Source of the DNA: UBA8949 sp942493365
Lineage (GTDB): Bacteria; Bacillota; Clostridia; Saccharofermentanales; UBA5734
DNA: 64,000 bases
Assembly: GCA_942493365.1 (NCBI GenBank)
Contig: OW818697.1
Location: forward strand, 1,116,001 to 1,180,000
Direction: 5' to 3'
In this document: positions 8,142 through 16,984 of the stretch, piece by piece
Layout: every line of letters starts with the position of its first letter
Position numbering within the stretch: the stretch's first letter is position 1
Made by a program: the position numbers and the translations under genes
The notes under the pieces: model-generated
The model's input: only the letters and a program-made list of their open reading frames with translations
Databases searched by the model: none
What the model was told of the DNA's origin: nothing

Positions 8142-8933
8142 TTAGCCGGCGAATTCCTGAGAGAAAAAGTAACGTCCATCACTGCGGAGATAAACGCTTA
8201 TAGCGATGTGGGTGAAGTCTTGGTTCAACATATTTATTAGATGACCGTCGGATGCTACAAGTCCTTCCATAGCTTCTTGGACAGCTTGGCCTGTTGAATA
8301 ATTATTGTACGCCAGATTTTCGCCGAAAGTGTGCGACGGACGGACGCCGAGGGCATCAAACAGATCACTCCACTGATCGCAGGTCTTGTCGTCAGTCGGC
8401 CGCGTATGGCTCCAGAGTACCGAGGCCTCAGCGGCGCGAATCGCGGCAACTTGCTGCAGGCTGCTGCTTCCGACGGTTAGGGGCAGCCGGTTGTTGTCGA
8501 TTCGAAGTTGATTGACCAAGCCGATAAATTGATCAATCATGGCCTGACTGCCGCTGAACCCCACATTGGCCGGTACACCAGGCAGATGGATTTTATCAGG
8601 TTCGGTAAACGTCGTTGTCGTCGCGATTGTTGTCGGGGTGGTCGGCTTTACCGTCGGTTTGGCCGTCGTCGTCGGCGCTGCGGTCGTTGCCACCGCCGTC
8701 GTCGGCGTTATGGTTGTCGTCGTCGCCGTCGTCGGCTCCAAGGTCGCCGTTGTGGACAGGCTTGGCAACGATAATTCAGCCGTTGTCGCGCCAGTGACGG
8801 TTTCGGCGGATGTTGTGACCAATCCGGCCGAAAGTGCATCAACAGCCCATTCGCAAGATGAAAGCGTAATAATTAATGACAGGCAAAGCGCTGTGATTGC
8901 AGTGCTTTTCGCGATTCTAATGACAAACTTCAA
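8142..8933 (-). CDS. CAP-domain (SCP-like) lipoprotein with Thr-rich linker
   Basis: I choose TTG at 8933 as the start because GGGAGGA lies 7 nt upstream and the product then begins with a standard signal peptide and a lipobox ending LSSC (Cys 27). A longer ATG-started frame exists to 9056, but it would bury the signal peptide and read through the promoter. Residues about 40-115 are a low-complexity Thr/Ala/Pro linker, typical of cell-surface stalks. The C-terminal 140 residues are a CAP domain: INxLR-like VNQLRIDNN, SHTRPTDDKTCDQW, GENLAYN and a final YFFSQEFAG. It probably acts at the cell surface; ligand unknown. Confidence 0.82.
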   Translation of the reverse strand: MKFVIRIAKSTAITALCLSLIITLSSCEWAVDALSAGLVTTSAETVTGATTAELSLPSLSTTATLEPTTATTTTITPTTAVATTAAPTTTAKPTVKPTTPTTIATTTTFTEPDKIHLPGVPANVGFSGSQAMIDQFIGLVNQLRIDNNRLPLTVGSSSLQQVAAIRAAEASVLWSHTRPTDDKTCDQWSDLFDALGVRPSHTFGENLAYNNYSTGQAVQEAMEGLVASDGHLINMLNQDFTHIAISVYLRSDGRYFFSQEFAG

Positions 8934-8968
8934 AAGGTTTTCCTCCCTGAAATCCGCTTGATAATATA

Positions 8969-8996
8969 AGTATAGAGTTTTATGTTCTTTTTGCAA
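8969..8996 (-). promoter_or_regulatory. Sigma-A promoter of the CAP-domain lipoprotein gene
   Basis: On the minus strand TTGCAA (8996-8991), a 16-bp spacer and TATACT (8974-8969) lie about 35 nt upstream of the TTG start. Confidence 0.65.
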
Positions 8997-9036
8997 AGGG
9001 GAAATATACCCGAAATTTTCAGCAACCGCGAGTGAG

Positions 9037-10860
9037 TCAAGCGGGATTGTTGTCAATAACTTCCATAATGTACTGGTTGAGGTAAAGCTGACGATATTGC
9101 CCGCCCCGGCGCATCAGTTCGCGGTGGGTGCCCTCTTCGGCGATCTTGCCGTCGCTGATGACCAGAATGCGGTCGGCCTGCCGGATGGTGGACAGGCGGT
9201 GGGCGATGATGAAGGCCGTCCGGCCTTTGAGTACGGCCTGAATGGCGTGCTGAATGAGCACCTCAGTTTCGGTGTCAACCGAGGAGGTTGCCTCGTCAAG
9301 CACGAAAATGCGCGGGTCGGCCAGGATGGCGCGGGCGAAGGAGATCAGCTGTTTTTCGCCCGTTGACAGGCGGTTGCCGCCCTCGCCGACCAGGGTGTCG
9401 TAGCCGTTTTCCAGACGCATGATGAAATCATGGGCACTGACCATGCGGGCTGCGGCTTCGATCTGCTCGGGGGTGGCGTCCAGGTTGCCGTAGCGAATGT
9501 TGTCGGCGACGCTGCCCGAAAAAAGATGCGGCGTCTGCAGGACATAGCCAAGGTTGGCGTAGAGCCAGAGCATGGGGCGTTCCCGGTAATCGACACCGTC
9601 GATCAGGATGCTGCCGGTGGTCGGTTCATAAAAGCGGCAGGCCAGATTGACCAGCGTACTCTTGCCCGCGCCGGTCTCGCCGACCAGGGCAATGACCTGA
9701 CCAGCTGGGACGTGCAGATTGAAATCTTCCAGAATTACCTCTTCGCCGCCATAACTGAAACCGACGCCGCGAAAGTCGACCTCGCCGTGCATCACCGGCC
9801 AGGGTTCGCGACCATGGCCATCAGCAGTGCCATAGCGAGCCTGGACATCGGGGGTGTCGTTGATGGCCGGCTGCTCAGCCAGGAGCGACATGACGCGCTC
9901 AGCAGCGGCCTGGGCCGACTGCATGCTGGTCATCACGCGGGCGAGGTGCTTGATCGGGTCCCACAGACGCGTGACGTAGAGGATGGCGGCATAGAGGGTA
10001 CCGGTCAGGATGATGCCGCCGATGACCATCTGGCCGCCGAAATTGAGCACCAGCGCCGCGCCGACTGCGCCGAGCAGCGAGACGACCGGCATAAACATGG
10101 CGCCGAATACGGCGGCCTTGACTGATTCGCGGTACATGCCGTCAGCGATTTCGCCGAATTCGGTATTGTTTTCCTGCTCGCGTCGCAAGGTTTTGCTGGT
10201 GCGGGCGCCCATGATGCCTTCGTTAAAGGCGCTGGTCAGACGGGAATTGATCCGGCGAATCTGACGTTGGAGGGTCAGCAGGCGTTTTTGGAAAAACCAG
10301 CTGACCAGGAGGAGAATGGGGATCAGCACGACCGCCAGCAGAGCCAGCCGAACATCGAGGACGAACATGGCTACGATGATGACAAGGATGGTGGTCAGGC
10401 CCCAGGCGAGGTCGACCAGACTCCAGGTGATGACTTCACTCAAGCGGTTGGTATCGGAAACCATGCGAGACATGATCCAGCCGACCGGCGTCCGGTCGAA
10501 GTAGGAGAAGGAGAGGTCCTGCAGCTGCCGAAAACCGGCCTTGCGGATTTCGAAATTGAGTCCGACCTCGATGCGGCCGGCGAAATGCAGAAAAAAGCGG
10601 ATGGCAGCTGCCTGCAAAATGACGATCACAAGATAGATCAGACTGTAGGTGACGATACCTTCGCTGCTGTTGTTGCGAATAAAGGTATCGATGGCATAGC
10701 GGGCCAACAGCGGGGTGACGGCGTCCAGCACGGCCAGAACGGCCATGATGACACCCAGCAGGATAAACTCGCGTTTGAAGGTAGCCGCATGCTGGAGAAA
10801 ACGCTTCCAGACGGCCATGTTTAAGTGGCTGGAGAATTCTTGTTCTTCTGGCTGACTCAT
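9037..10860 (-). CDS. ABC exporter half-transporter, catalytic-site subunit
   Basis: A 607-residue fusion of six membrane helices (about 30-330) and an ATPase. Walker A is GETGAGKST, the signature is degenerate (LSTGEKQ rather than LSGGQ), and Walker B is followed by the catalytic Glu in VLDEATSSVD. Its ATG overlaps the stop of the partner gene by 4 nt, so they are translated together. In heterodimeric exporters such as BmrCD or TM287/288 one ATP site is consensus and one degenerate. With its partner it should export drugs, lipids or peptides; the substrate cannot be read from the sequence. Confidence 0.9.
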   Translation of the reverse strand: MSQPEEQEFSSHLNMAVWKRFLQHAATFKREFILLGVIMAVLAVLDAVTPLLARYAIDTFIRNNSSEGIVTYSLIYLVIVILQAAAIRFFLHFAGRIEVGLNFEIRKAGFRQLQDLSFSYFDRTPVGWIMSRMVSDTNRLSEVITWSLVDLAWGLTTILVIIVAMFVLDVRLALLAVVLIPILLLVSWFFQKRLLTLQRQIRRINSRLTSAFNEGIMGARTSKTLRREQENNTEFGEIADGMYRESVKAAVFGAMFMPVVSLLGAVGAALVLNFGGQMVIGGIILTGTLYAAILYVTRLWDPIKHLARVMTSMQSAQAAAERVMSLLAEQPAINDTPDVQARYGTADGHGREPWPVMHGEVDFRGVGFSYGGEEVILEDFNLHVPAGQVIALVGETGAGKSTLVNLACRFYEPTTGSILIDGVDYRERPMLWLYANLGYVLQTPHLFSGSVADNIRYGNLDATPEQIEAAARMVSAHDFIMRLENGYDTLVGEGGNRLSTGEKQLISFARAILADPRIFVLDEATSSVDTETEVLIQHAIQAVLKGRTAFIIAHRLSTIRQADRILVISDGKIAEEGTHRELMRRGGQYRQLYLNQYIMEVIDNNPA

Positions 10861-12680
10861 GCGGGCTCACCTCCTTCGTCCATTTCGTCAAGATTGTTCT
10901 GGATATCAAAGACCCGCTGATAGAGGCCCGGCTGGTGTATCAGCTGCTCGTGAGTGCCCTCGGCTGTGATGCGGCCGTTTTCCAGCACGAAAATGCGATC
11001 GGCGCCGGAGAGGGTGGCAATGCGATGGGAGACTAAGAGGGTGGTCGACTGATGACGCCGGGCGGCCAGTTCCTGACGGATCATCTGATCGGTATGGGTA
11101 TCGACGGCACTCAACGAATCATCGAAGATGACAATCGGGCACTCGCGAATCAGGGTGCGGGCAATGGTCAGGCGCTGTTTTTGACCGCCGGACAGTGTGA
11201 CACCGCGTTCGCCGACCAGGGTATCGTAGCCGTTTTCGAAGGACGTCACATCGCCGTGAAAGGCTGCCACCCGTGAGGCCTCATAGACCTCTTCGGGACT
11301 GGCGGTCGGGCGCGGCAGGCGGATGTTTTCGAAGACGCTGCGCGAAAAGACAAAGGGCTCCTGGAGGACCAGGCCAATCTGACGACGAACGCTGCCGCGC
11401 TGAATTTGCGTGATGTCGGTGCTGTCGAGCAGGATACGACCGGCCGTCGGTTCGTAGAGTCGCTGCAACAGGTAGAGCAGCGTGGACTTGCCCGAACCGG
11501 TCGGTCCGATGACACCGATGGTTTCGCCGGGGTTGACGTTGAAGGTGATGTCCCGGAGGATGGGCCGCTGTTCGGCCTGATAGGCAAAATCGACCTGTTC
11601 AAAGGCGATCGCCCCACGCAGCACCGGGTCGGCCAGCTCGGGTTCGGCCGGTTCAGCGGGTTCGTGGAGAATTTCCTGTAAACGGCTGTTGGAGATCTGC
11701 ACCTTGCCGGCGTCACCAATGATGCGCGCCAGGCCGCGCAGGGGGTAGAGCAGCATTTCGGTATAGGAAATGAATACGACCAACTGACCCAACGTCAGGT
11801 TGCCGGCGATGACCGCCAGCGTGCCGGCGACGGTGACCGCGCCGATCTGGAGCAGGCAAATGAGATCCGAGAAGGCCCAGAAATTGGCAATGACTTTGTA
11901 GGTATTCCAACCGTGACGAAGCAGGGTCTGATTTTTTTCGTTGAATTTCTCGCGTTCAAAGGCCTGACGGGCAAAGGCCTTGACCACACGGATGCCGGTC
12001 AGGTTTTCTTGTAGGGTGGCCGAAAGCGCGCCCTCGGCCTCATCCCATTTTTGAAACGCGTCACGTTCCTGGCGAAAGTAAAGCATGGAGGAGACAAAGA
12101 CAATCGGCGTGACGGCCAGGCCGATCAAGGCCATAGTCGGGTTGATGCCGAACAGGACGGCGACCGAAAAGACGATCAGCGTCATCGACTTGACAATCTC
12201 GGTCAGCTGGGTGTTGAAAAACTTGTCAACCGTCTCAACGTCCGAGGTGCAGCGCTGGATCAGGTCGCCGGTTTCGGCCTTGGCATGGTAGGTGAAGGGG
12301 AGATTCTGGATGTGGCCGAACAGCGTCTTGCGCATGCGACGGGCACCATCCTCGGCGAACAGGGCGATCCAGCGGCCGCTGGCAAAAACCAGCGCACCGT
12401 CAACCAAGGTGATCAGCAGCATCAGCAGGGCGGGCAGCCAGAGGTTGGCCAGCATCCAGCCGCGGCCACCCACGCTGTCGAACAAGGCGGTCAGAAAGCC
12501 CGGCAATTGCGGTGGCTCACTGTTGATGACCGAGTCAACGACAAAACTGACAATCAGCGGCAGCATCAGGGACAGGATGGCCGAGGACGCGGCAAAAACA
12601 ACCGCTCCGGCGAAAAGGCCGAAGTGGCCGCGATAGAAACCAAGCAGCCCGCGCCATTGTTTTTTAAGTCCGTCTTTCAT
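10857..12680 (-). CDS. ABC exporter half-transporter, degenerate-site subunit
   Basis: Also 607 residues with membrane domain then ATPase. Walker A is GPTGSGKST and the signature is a full LSGGQKQR, but the residue after Walker B is Asp (VIFDDSLSAVD) instead of the catalytic Glu. The two subunits are therefore complementary: this signature completes the catalytic site on the other chain. It is the first gene of the pair, with a weak promoter at 12722-12750 on the same strand. Confidence 0.9.
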   Translation of the reverse strand: MKDGLKKQWRGLLGFYRGHFGLFAGAVVFAASSAILSLMLPLIVSFVVDSVINSEPPQLPGFLTALFDSVGGRGWMLANLWLPALLMLLITLVDGALVFASGRWIALFAEDGARRMRKTLFGHIQNLPFTYHAKAETGDLIQRCTSDVETVDKFFNTQLTEIVKSMTLIVFSVAVLFGINPTMALIGLAVTPIVFVSSMLYFRQERDAFQKWDEAEGALSATLQENLTGIRVVKAFARQAFEREKFNEKNQTLLRHGWNTYKVIANFWAFSDLICLLQIGAVTVAGTLAVIAGNLTLGQLVVFISYTEMLLYPLRGLARIIGDAGKVQISNSRLQEILHEPAEPAEPELADPVLRGAIAFEQVDFAYQAEQRPILRDITFNVNPGETIGVIGPTGSGKSTLLYLLQRLYEPTAGRILLDSTDITQIQRGSVRRQIGLVLQEPFVFSRSVFENIRLPRPTASPEEVYEASRVAAFHGDVTSFENGYDTLVGERGVTLSGGQKQRLTIARTLIRECPIVIFDDSLSAVDTHTDQMIRQELAARRHQSTTLLVSHRIATLSGADRIFVLENGRITAEGTHEQLIHQPGLYQRVFDIQNNLDEMDEGGEPA

Positions 12681-12721
12681 TTGCCGCCTTAACCTTTGCC
12701 AGATTTGCCGAAAGCCCTTCT

Positions 12722-12750
12722 ATTTTAACAGAACGACCCAAAGAATTGAA
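12722..12750 (-). promoter_or_regulatory. Weak candidate promoter for the ABC exporter pair
   Basis: Minus-strand TTCAAT (12750-12745), 17 bp, TAAAAT (12727-12722), about 42 nt before the gene. The -35 is poor. Confidence 0.35.
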
Positions 12751-12811
12751 AGAAAATGTCGCAATTTCAGGCATTATAGAAATATTCGATACAGTGAATA
12801 TTTGCGCTTGC

Positions 12812-12840
12812 TTGCCCGGGCAGGCAATTTTTGGTATATT
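12812..12840 (+). promoter_or_regulatory. Sigma-A promoter of galE
   Basis: TTGCCC at 12812-12817, 17-bp spacer and TATATT at 12835-12840, followed by an ACTTCGGGAGGA ribosome site. Confidence 0.6.
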
Positions 12841-12875
12841 AAAGGGCAGGACAAGGCAACTTCGGGAGGATATTC

Positions 12876-13901
12876 ATGGTGAGTACTGTTTTGGTTACAG
12901 GGGGTGCCGGATACATCGGCAGCCATACCTGTGTTGAGTTATTAAATGAAGGCCATAACGTTGTCGTTGTCGACAATTTTGTCAACAGTAAGCCCGAAGC
13001 GCTTCGCCGAATCAAGACAATTACCGGCCGTGATTTTGCCTTTTACGAACTGGACGTGCTGGATACCGATGCCCTGACGGCGGTTTTTCAAAAGCATTCG
13101 ATTGACGCGGTCATCCATTTTGCCGGTCTCAAAGCGGTCGGCGAATCGGTGGCCATGCCCCTGGCATATTACCGCAACAATCTCGACAGCACGCTGGCGC
13201 TGTGTGAGGTCATGAATCAGGCCGGTGTCAAAAAGCTGGTTTTCAGCTCGTCGGCCACGGTCTATGGTGTGCCCGAGCGGATGCCGATCACCGAGGATTT
13301 TCCGCTGTCCTGCACCAACCCCTATGGCTGGACCAAATTTATGAACGAGCAGATCCTGCGCGATCTGGCGGCGGCTGATCCGGCCTGGTCGATCATGCTG
13401 CTGCGCTATTTCAACCCGATCGGCGCGCACAAATCCGGCCAGATCGGCGAAGACCCGGCCGGCATCCCCAACAACCTCATTCCCTTCATCGCCCAGGTCG
13501 CCGTTGGACGCCTGCCGTTTCTGCGCATCTTTGGCAATGACTACCCGACGGTTGACGGCACCGGCGTCCGTGACTACATTCATGTCGTTGACCTGGCTGT
13601 CGGACACTGCCGCGCCATTGATTATGTGCTCGCCAAAACCGGCGCCGAAATAGTCAACCTCGGCACTGGCCGCGGCTGCAGCGTGCTCGAAATGGTCGCC
13701 GCCTTCGAAAAGGCCTGCGGGCGCAAGATCCCCTACGAGATCAATCCGCGCCGCCCCGGTGACATCGCCGAATGTTACGCCGATCCCGCCAAGGCCAAAG
13801 CGGTTCTGGGCTGGCAGGCCCAGTTCAGCCTGGAAGATATGTGCGCCGACACCTGGCGCTGGCAGTCGAACAACCCCCAAGGCTACAATACCATCCCCTG
13901 A
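12876..13901 (+). CDS. galE: UDP-glucose 4-epimerase
   Basis: A 341-residue short-chain dehydrogenase-type epimerase. The NAD-binding motif GGAGYIGSH is at the N-terminus, the catalytic YxxxK is Tyr150/Lys154 (NPYGWTK), and the substrate-loop segment NNLIPFIAQVAVGRLPFLRIFGNDYPTVDGTGVRDYIHV is diagnostic of GalE. It interconverts UDP-glucose and UDP-galactose for galactose use or surface polysaccharide. It appears monocistronic or loosely linked to the following membrane-protein gene. Confidence 0.96.
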   Translation: MVSTVLVTGGAGYIGSHTCVELLNEGHNVVVVDNFVNSKPEALRRIKTITGRDFAFYELDVLDTDALTAVFQKHSIDAVIHFAGLKAVGESVAMPLAYYRNNLDSTLALCEVMNQAGVKKLVFSSSATVYGVPERMPITEDFPLSCTNPYGWTKFMNEQILRDLAAADPAWSIMLLRYFNPIGAHKSGQIGEDPAGIPNNLIPFIAQVAVGRLPFLRIFGNDYPTVDGTGVRDYIHVVDLAVGHCRAIDYVLAKTGAEIVNLGTGRGCSVLEMVAAFEKACGRKIPYEINPRRPGDIAECYADPAKAKAVLGWQAQFSLEDMCADTWRWQSNNPQGYNTIP

Positions 13902-13946
13902 ACCACCCGCAGTCAGTCCGCCCTAAAAATTGAAAGGAGAATCGCC

Positions 13947-14597
13947 ATGATACTTGACATTATCCTGATCGTCATCGTCGCCATTAATGTTCTGCTCGGC
14001 TTCAAACGAGGTCTCCTCGTGATGCTGGGACGCCTGATCATGCTTGTTCTGATCGTGGCGGTCGCCTTGCTGGTGGTTGGTCCGTTGACTGACGCCCTGG
14101 CTGCCGCGCCCTTCATGGCATCGATCGAAAAGGGCTTCGGTGACGCCGTACTCGAGCCGCTCAAAAGCTCGGTCGCGACCATTGACTCAGCCGTGACCAG
14201 CCTGGGACTACCGCCGGCCTTGGCGGCTTTGATCCGCTCGCAATTGCCGTCCAGCGGCAGCAGTCTGAACGAGGGCTATGCCGAATTCACCAATGTCCTT
14301 TTCAAGTTCGCGCTCAACGCCATCATCTTCATCATCTTGTTTATTCTGATCATCCTGTTGGTCAGCGTGCTGACCAAAGCCCTGACCAAGGCAGCCGACA
14401 AGGTGCCGGTCATCGGCCCGGCCAACCATGTGGGCGGCCTGGTGCTCGGACTGGCGGTCGGTCTTCTGCAAATTTGTGTGATCCTGCTGGCCATGGGCTT
14501 CATCACCCCATATTTTGACTTTGTCGCCAAAGCCGTCAGTGATTCCTGGCTGGCCGCACGTTTTTATGAGATCAATATCTTATCGTTGATCATGTAA
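13947..14597 (+). CDS. CvpA-like integral membrane protein
   Basis: A 216-residue protein with hydrophobic segments at about 3-22, 27-48, 112-138 and 158-184. The opening LDIILIVIVAINVLLGFKRGLL and the later PVIGPANHVGGLVLGLAVGLLQ match the CvpA/colicin V production protein pattern (D-x-x-x..GxxRG..., then G-x-x-x-G in the last helices). Function in the family is poorly defined. An AAAGGAGAA ribosome site precedes the ATG. It ends just before the groESL promoter. Confidence 0.7.
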   Translation: MILDIILIVIVAINVLLGFKRGLLVMLGRLIMLVLIVAVALLVVGPLTDALAAAPFMASIEKGFGDAVLEPLKSSVATIDSAVTSLGLPPALAALIRSQLPSSGSSLNEGYAEFTNVLFKFALNAIIFIILFILIILLVSVLTKALTKAADKVPVIGPANHVGGLVLGLAVGLLQICVILLAMGFITPYFDFVAKAVSDSWLAARFYEINILSLIM

Positions 14598-14604
14598 TTT
14601 CCTC

Positions 14605-14633
14605 TTGACAAAGGAAATGCGAAAGCCTATATT
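14605..14633 (+). promoter_or_regulatory. Sigma-A promoter of groESL
   Basis: TTGACA at 14605-14610, 17-bp spacer and TATATT at 14628-14633, immediately upstream of a CIRCE operator. Confidence 0.9.
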
Positions 14634-14644
14634 TATGTTTGGAG

Positions 14645-14671
14645 TTAGCACTCTCGTTAATGGAGTGCTAA
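14645..14671 (+). promoter_or_regulatory. CIRCE operator (HrcA binding site)
   Basis: TTAGCACTC, a 9-bp spacer and GAGTGCTAA form a perfect consensus CIRCE inverted repeat, 11 bp after the -10 element. It predicts HrcA repression of groESL, released on heat shock. No hrcA gene lies in the window. Confidence 0.97.
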
Positions 14672-14716
14672 TTTCATCAAAACTGTAAATGTTTTATCAC
14701 AAAGGAGGTATTTTCA

Positions 14717-15001
14717 ATGACCATCAAACCATTGGGTGACCGCGTCGTCATCAAGATGATCGAAATGGAAGAAACAACCAGAAGCGGAATCGTCCTGCCA
14801 GGCACAGCCAAGGAAAAACCCCAGGTCGCCGAGATCATAGCGGTCGGACCGGGCGGCAATATTGACGGCAAGGAAATTGTCATGCAGGTTAAGGTCGGCG
14901 ATCGGGTGCTGATCAGCAAATACGCCGGCACCGAAATCAAGATGAATGACATTGAATACACGATTCTCAAACAGGGCGACATCCTCGCGATCGTCGAATA
15001 A
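14717..15001 (+). CDS. groES: Co-chaperonin GroES
   Basis: A 94-residue GroES with MTIKPLGDRVVIK at the start, the mobile-loop region EETTRSGIVLPG and the C-terminal YTILKQGDILAI. It caps the GroEL cavity as a heptamer. AAAGGAGG at 14701 is the ribosome site. groEL follows after 34 nt in the same CIRCE-controlled operon. Confidence 0.98.
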   Translation: MTIKPLGDRVVIKMIEMEETTRSGIVLPGTAKEKPQVAEIIAVGPGGNIDGKEIVMQVKVGDRVLISKYAGTEIKMNDIEYTILKQGDILAIVE

Positions 15002-15035
15002 ACCCACAGATTTTACATTCAGGAGGTAAATCATC

Positions 15036-16658
15036 ATGGCTAAAGATCTCAAATACGCTGAAGATGCCAGACATGCCCTCGAAAGAGGTGTCAACAAACT
15101 GGCTGATACCGTCAAAATCACCCTCGGCCCCAAAGGCCGCAATGTCGTCCTCGACAAAAAGTACGGCTCGCCGCTGATCACCAACGACGGCGTGACCATC
15201 GCCAAGGAGATCGAACTGGAAGACCGCTTCGAAAACATGGGCGCCCAACTGGTCAAAGAAGTCGCCACCAAGACTAACGATGTCGCCGGTGACGGCACCA
15301 CCACCGCCACGCTGCTGGCCCAGGCCATCATCCGCGAGGGCATCAAGAACATCGCCGCCGGCGCCAACCCGATGATCTTGCAAAAGGGCATCATGATGGC
15401 TGTCGAAACCGCGGTCATCAAAATTGCCGAAAGCGCCAAAAAGATTGACGGCAAACACGACATCACCCGCGTCGCCGCCATCTCGGCCAATGACACCTTT
15501 ATCGGTGAACTGATCGCTGACGCGATGGAAAAGGTCACTTCGGACGGCGTCATCACCGTCGAAGAATCCAAGACCATGAGCACCGAACTGGAAGTCGTCG
15601 AAGGCATGCAGTTCGACCGTGGCTACGTTTCGCCGTACATGGTTACCGATTCTGACAAGATGGAAGCCGTCCTTGACGATCCTTACATCCTGATCACCGA
15701 CAAAAAGATTTCCAACATTCAGGAGATCCTGCCTCTGCTGGAAAAAATCGTTCAGGCTGGCAAAAAGCTGATGATCATCGCTGAGGACGTCGAGGGTGAA
15801 GCCCTCGCCACCCTGCTGGTCAACAAGCTGCGCGGCACCTTCACCTGTGTCGCTGTCAAGGCCCCGGGCTTCGGCGACCGCCGCAAGGCCATGCTGCAGG
15901 ACATCGCAGCTCTGACCGGCGGTGTCGTCATTACCGAAGAACTCGGACTCGAGCTCAAGGAAACCACCATTGATCAGCTCGGCCGTGCCCGTCAGGTCAA
16001 AATTCTCAAAGAAAACACGATCATCGTTGACGGCGCCGGCAATGAAGCCGACATCAAAGGCCGCATCAACTCCATCCGCATCCAGATCGAGGAAACCACC
16101 TCGGATTTCGACCGCGAAAAGCTCCAGGAGCGCCTGGCCAAGCTGTCGGGCGGCGTCGCGGTCATCAAAGTCGGCGCGGCAACCGAAACCGAAATGAAAG
16201 AAAAGAAACTGCGCATCGAGGACGCCCTGGCGGCCACTCGCGCCGCCGTTGAAGAAGGCATCGTCGCCGGCGGCGGTACCGTTCTCATCGACGTTCTGCC
16301 AGCTGTTCAGGCCCTGTTGGCTGATCAGACCGGCGACATCAAGACCGGCATCCGCATCGTGATCAAGGCCCTCGAAGAGCCGGTCCGTCAGATCGCCGCC
16401 AACGCCGGCCTTGACGGCAGCGTTATCGCCGAGAAGGTCAAGAACAGCCCGGCCGGCATCGGCTTCGACGTCATGACCGAAACGCTGGTTGACATGATGG
16501 AAGTCGGCATCGTTGATCCGGCCAAGGTCACCCGTTCGGCCCTGCAGAACGCGGCCTCGATCGCGGCCATTTTGCTGACCACCGAAGCAATTGTTTCCGA
16601 TATCCCGGAAAAAGAACCCCCGATGCCAGCAGGCGGCCCGGGCGGCGGGATGTATTGA
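15036..16658 (+). CDS. groEL: Chaperonin GroEL
   Basis: A full-length 540-residue GroEL: AKDLKYAEDAR at the N-terminus, the ATP-binding DVAGDGTTTAT segment, GAGNEADIKGRI, and a Gly/Met-rich tail ending PGGGMY. It folds client proteins in an ATP-driven cycle with GroES. Strong AGGAGG ribosome site at 15021. An intrinsic terminator lies at 16774, beyond a heptamer repeat array. Confidence 0.98.
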   Translation: MAKDLKYAEDARHALERGVNKLADTVKITLGPKGRNVVLDKKYGSPLITNDGVTIAKEIELEDRFENMGAQLVKEVATKTNDVAGDGTTTATLLAQAIIREGIKNIAAGANPMILQKGIMMAVETAVIKIAESAKKIDGKHDITRVAAISANDTFIGELIADAMEKVTSDGVITVEESKTMSTELEVVEGMQFDRGYVSPYMVTDSDKMEAVLDDPYILITDKKISNIQEILPLLEKIVQAGKKLMIIAEDVEGEALATLLVNKLRGTFTCVAVKAPGFGDRRKAMLQDIAALTGGVVITEELGLELKETTIDQLGRARQVKILKENTIIVDGAGNEADIKGRINSIRIQIEETTSDFDREKLQERLAKLSGGVAVIKVGAATETEMKEKKLRIEDALAATRAAVEEGIVAGGGTVLIDVLPAVQALLADQTGDIKTGIRIVIKALEEPVRQIAANAGLDGSVIAEKVKNSPAGIGFDVMTETLVDMMEVGIVDPAKVTRSALQNAASIAAILLTTEAIVSDIPEKEPPMPAGGPGGGMY

Positions 16659-16703
16659 AAAACCGAAGAAAAGCGACAAAAAACCGGCTTTTCAGCGAAC
16701 CTG

Positions 16704-16766
16704 TAACAGGTAACAGGTAACAGGGAACAGGGAACAGGTAACAGGTAACAGGTAATAGGTAATAGG
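16704..16766 (+). repeat. Heptanucleotide tandem array (TAACAGG family)
   Basis: Nine uninterrupted 7-bp units: mostly TAACAGG, with GAACAGG and TAATAGG variants. It sits between the groEL stop and the operon terminator. The same unit is expanded between leuD and leuB at 43362-43487. Confidence 0.95.
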
Positions 16767-16773
16767 AAGCGAG

Positions 16774-16802
16774 GAGCTGGCGAAAGCCGGCTCTTCAATT
16801 TT
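16774..16802 (+). terminator. Intrinsic terminator of groESL
   Basis: 8-bp stem GAGCTGGC/GCCGGCTC with GAAA tetraloop, one G-U pair, followed by TTCAATTTT. Confidence 0.75.
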
Positions 16803-16812
16803 ATCGAACACC

Positions 16813-16821
16813 TGATATAAT
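16813..16821 (+). promoter_or_regulatory. Extended -10 promoter for the thioesterase gene
   Basis: TGATATAAT is a consensus extended -10; no good -35 is present. The predicted leader is about 157 nt and holds a 21-codon ORF at 16891-16956 with a poor ribosome site, which I do not call as a gene. Confidence 0.5.
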
Positions 16822-16984
16822 CATTTTAGTTGAATCGACAAAATACGCTTAGCCCAACATATAAAAATCCGAATATAGCAAGGGGTCTTTATGGGTAGCA
16901 CATTCAGCAATATCAGCATCCTAAAAAGTGAAACCAACCAAAATATATTTTCATAATTGGCACCAGCAGGGAGAGTAAAACACG

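Noticed and set aside
14967..16679. Long open frame antisense to groEL
   Set aside because: It mirrors a highly conserved GC-rich gene, has no ribosome site and is Gly/Asp-rich in the manner of a shadow frame.
16891..16956. 21-codon ORF in the thioesterase leader
   Set aside because: Poor ribosome site and no recognisable regulatory run of codons; kept only as a note under the promoter.
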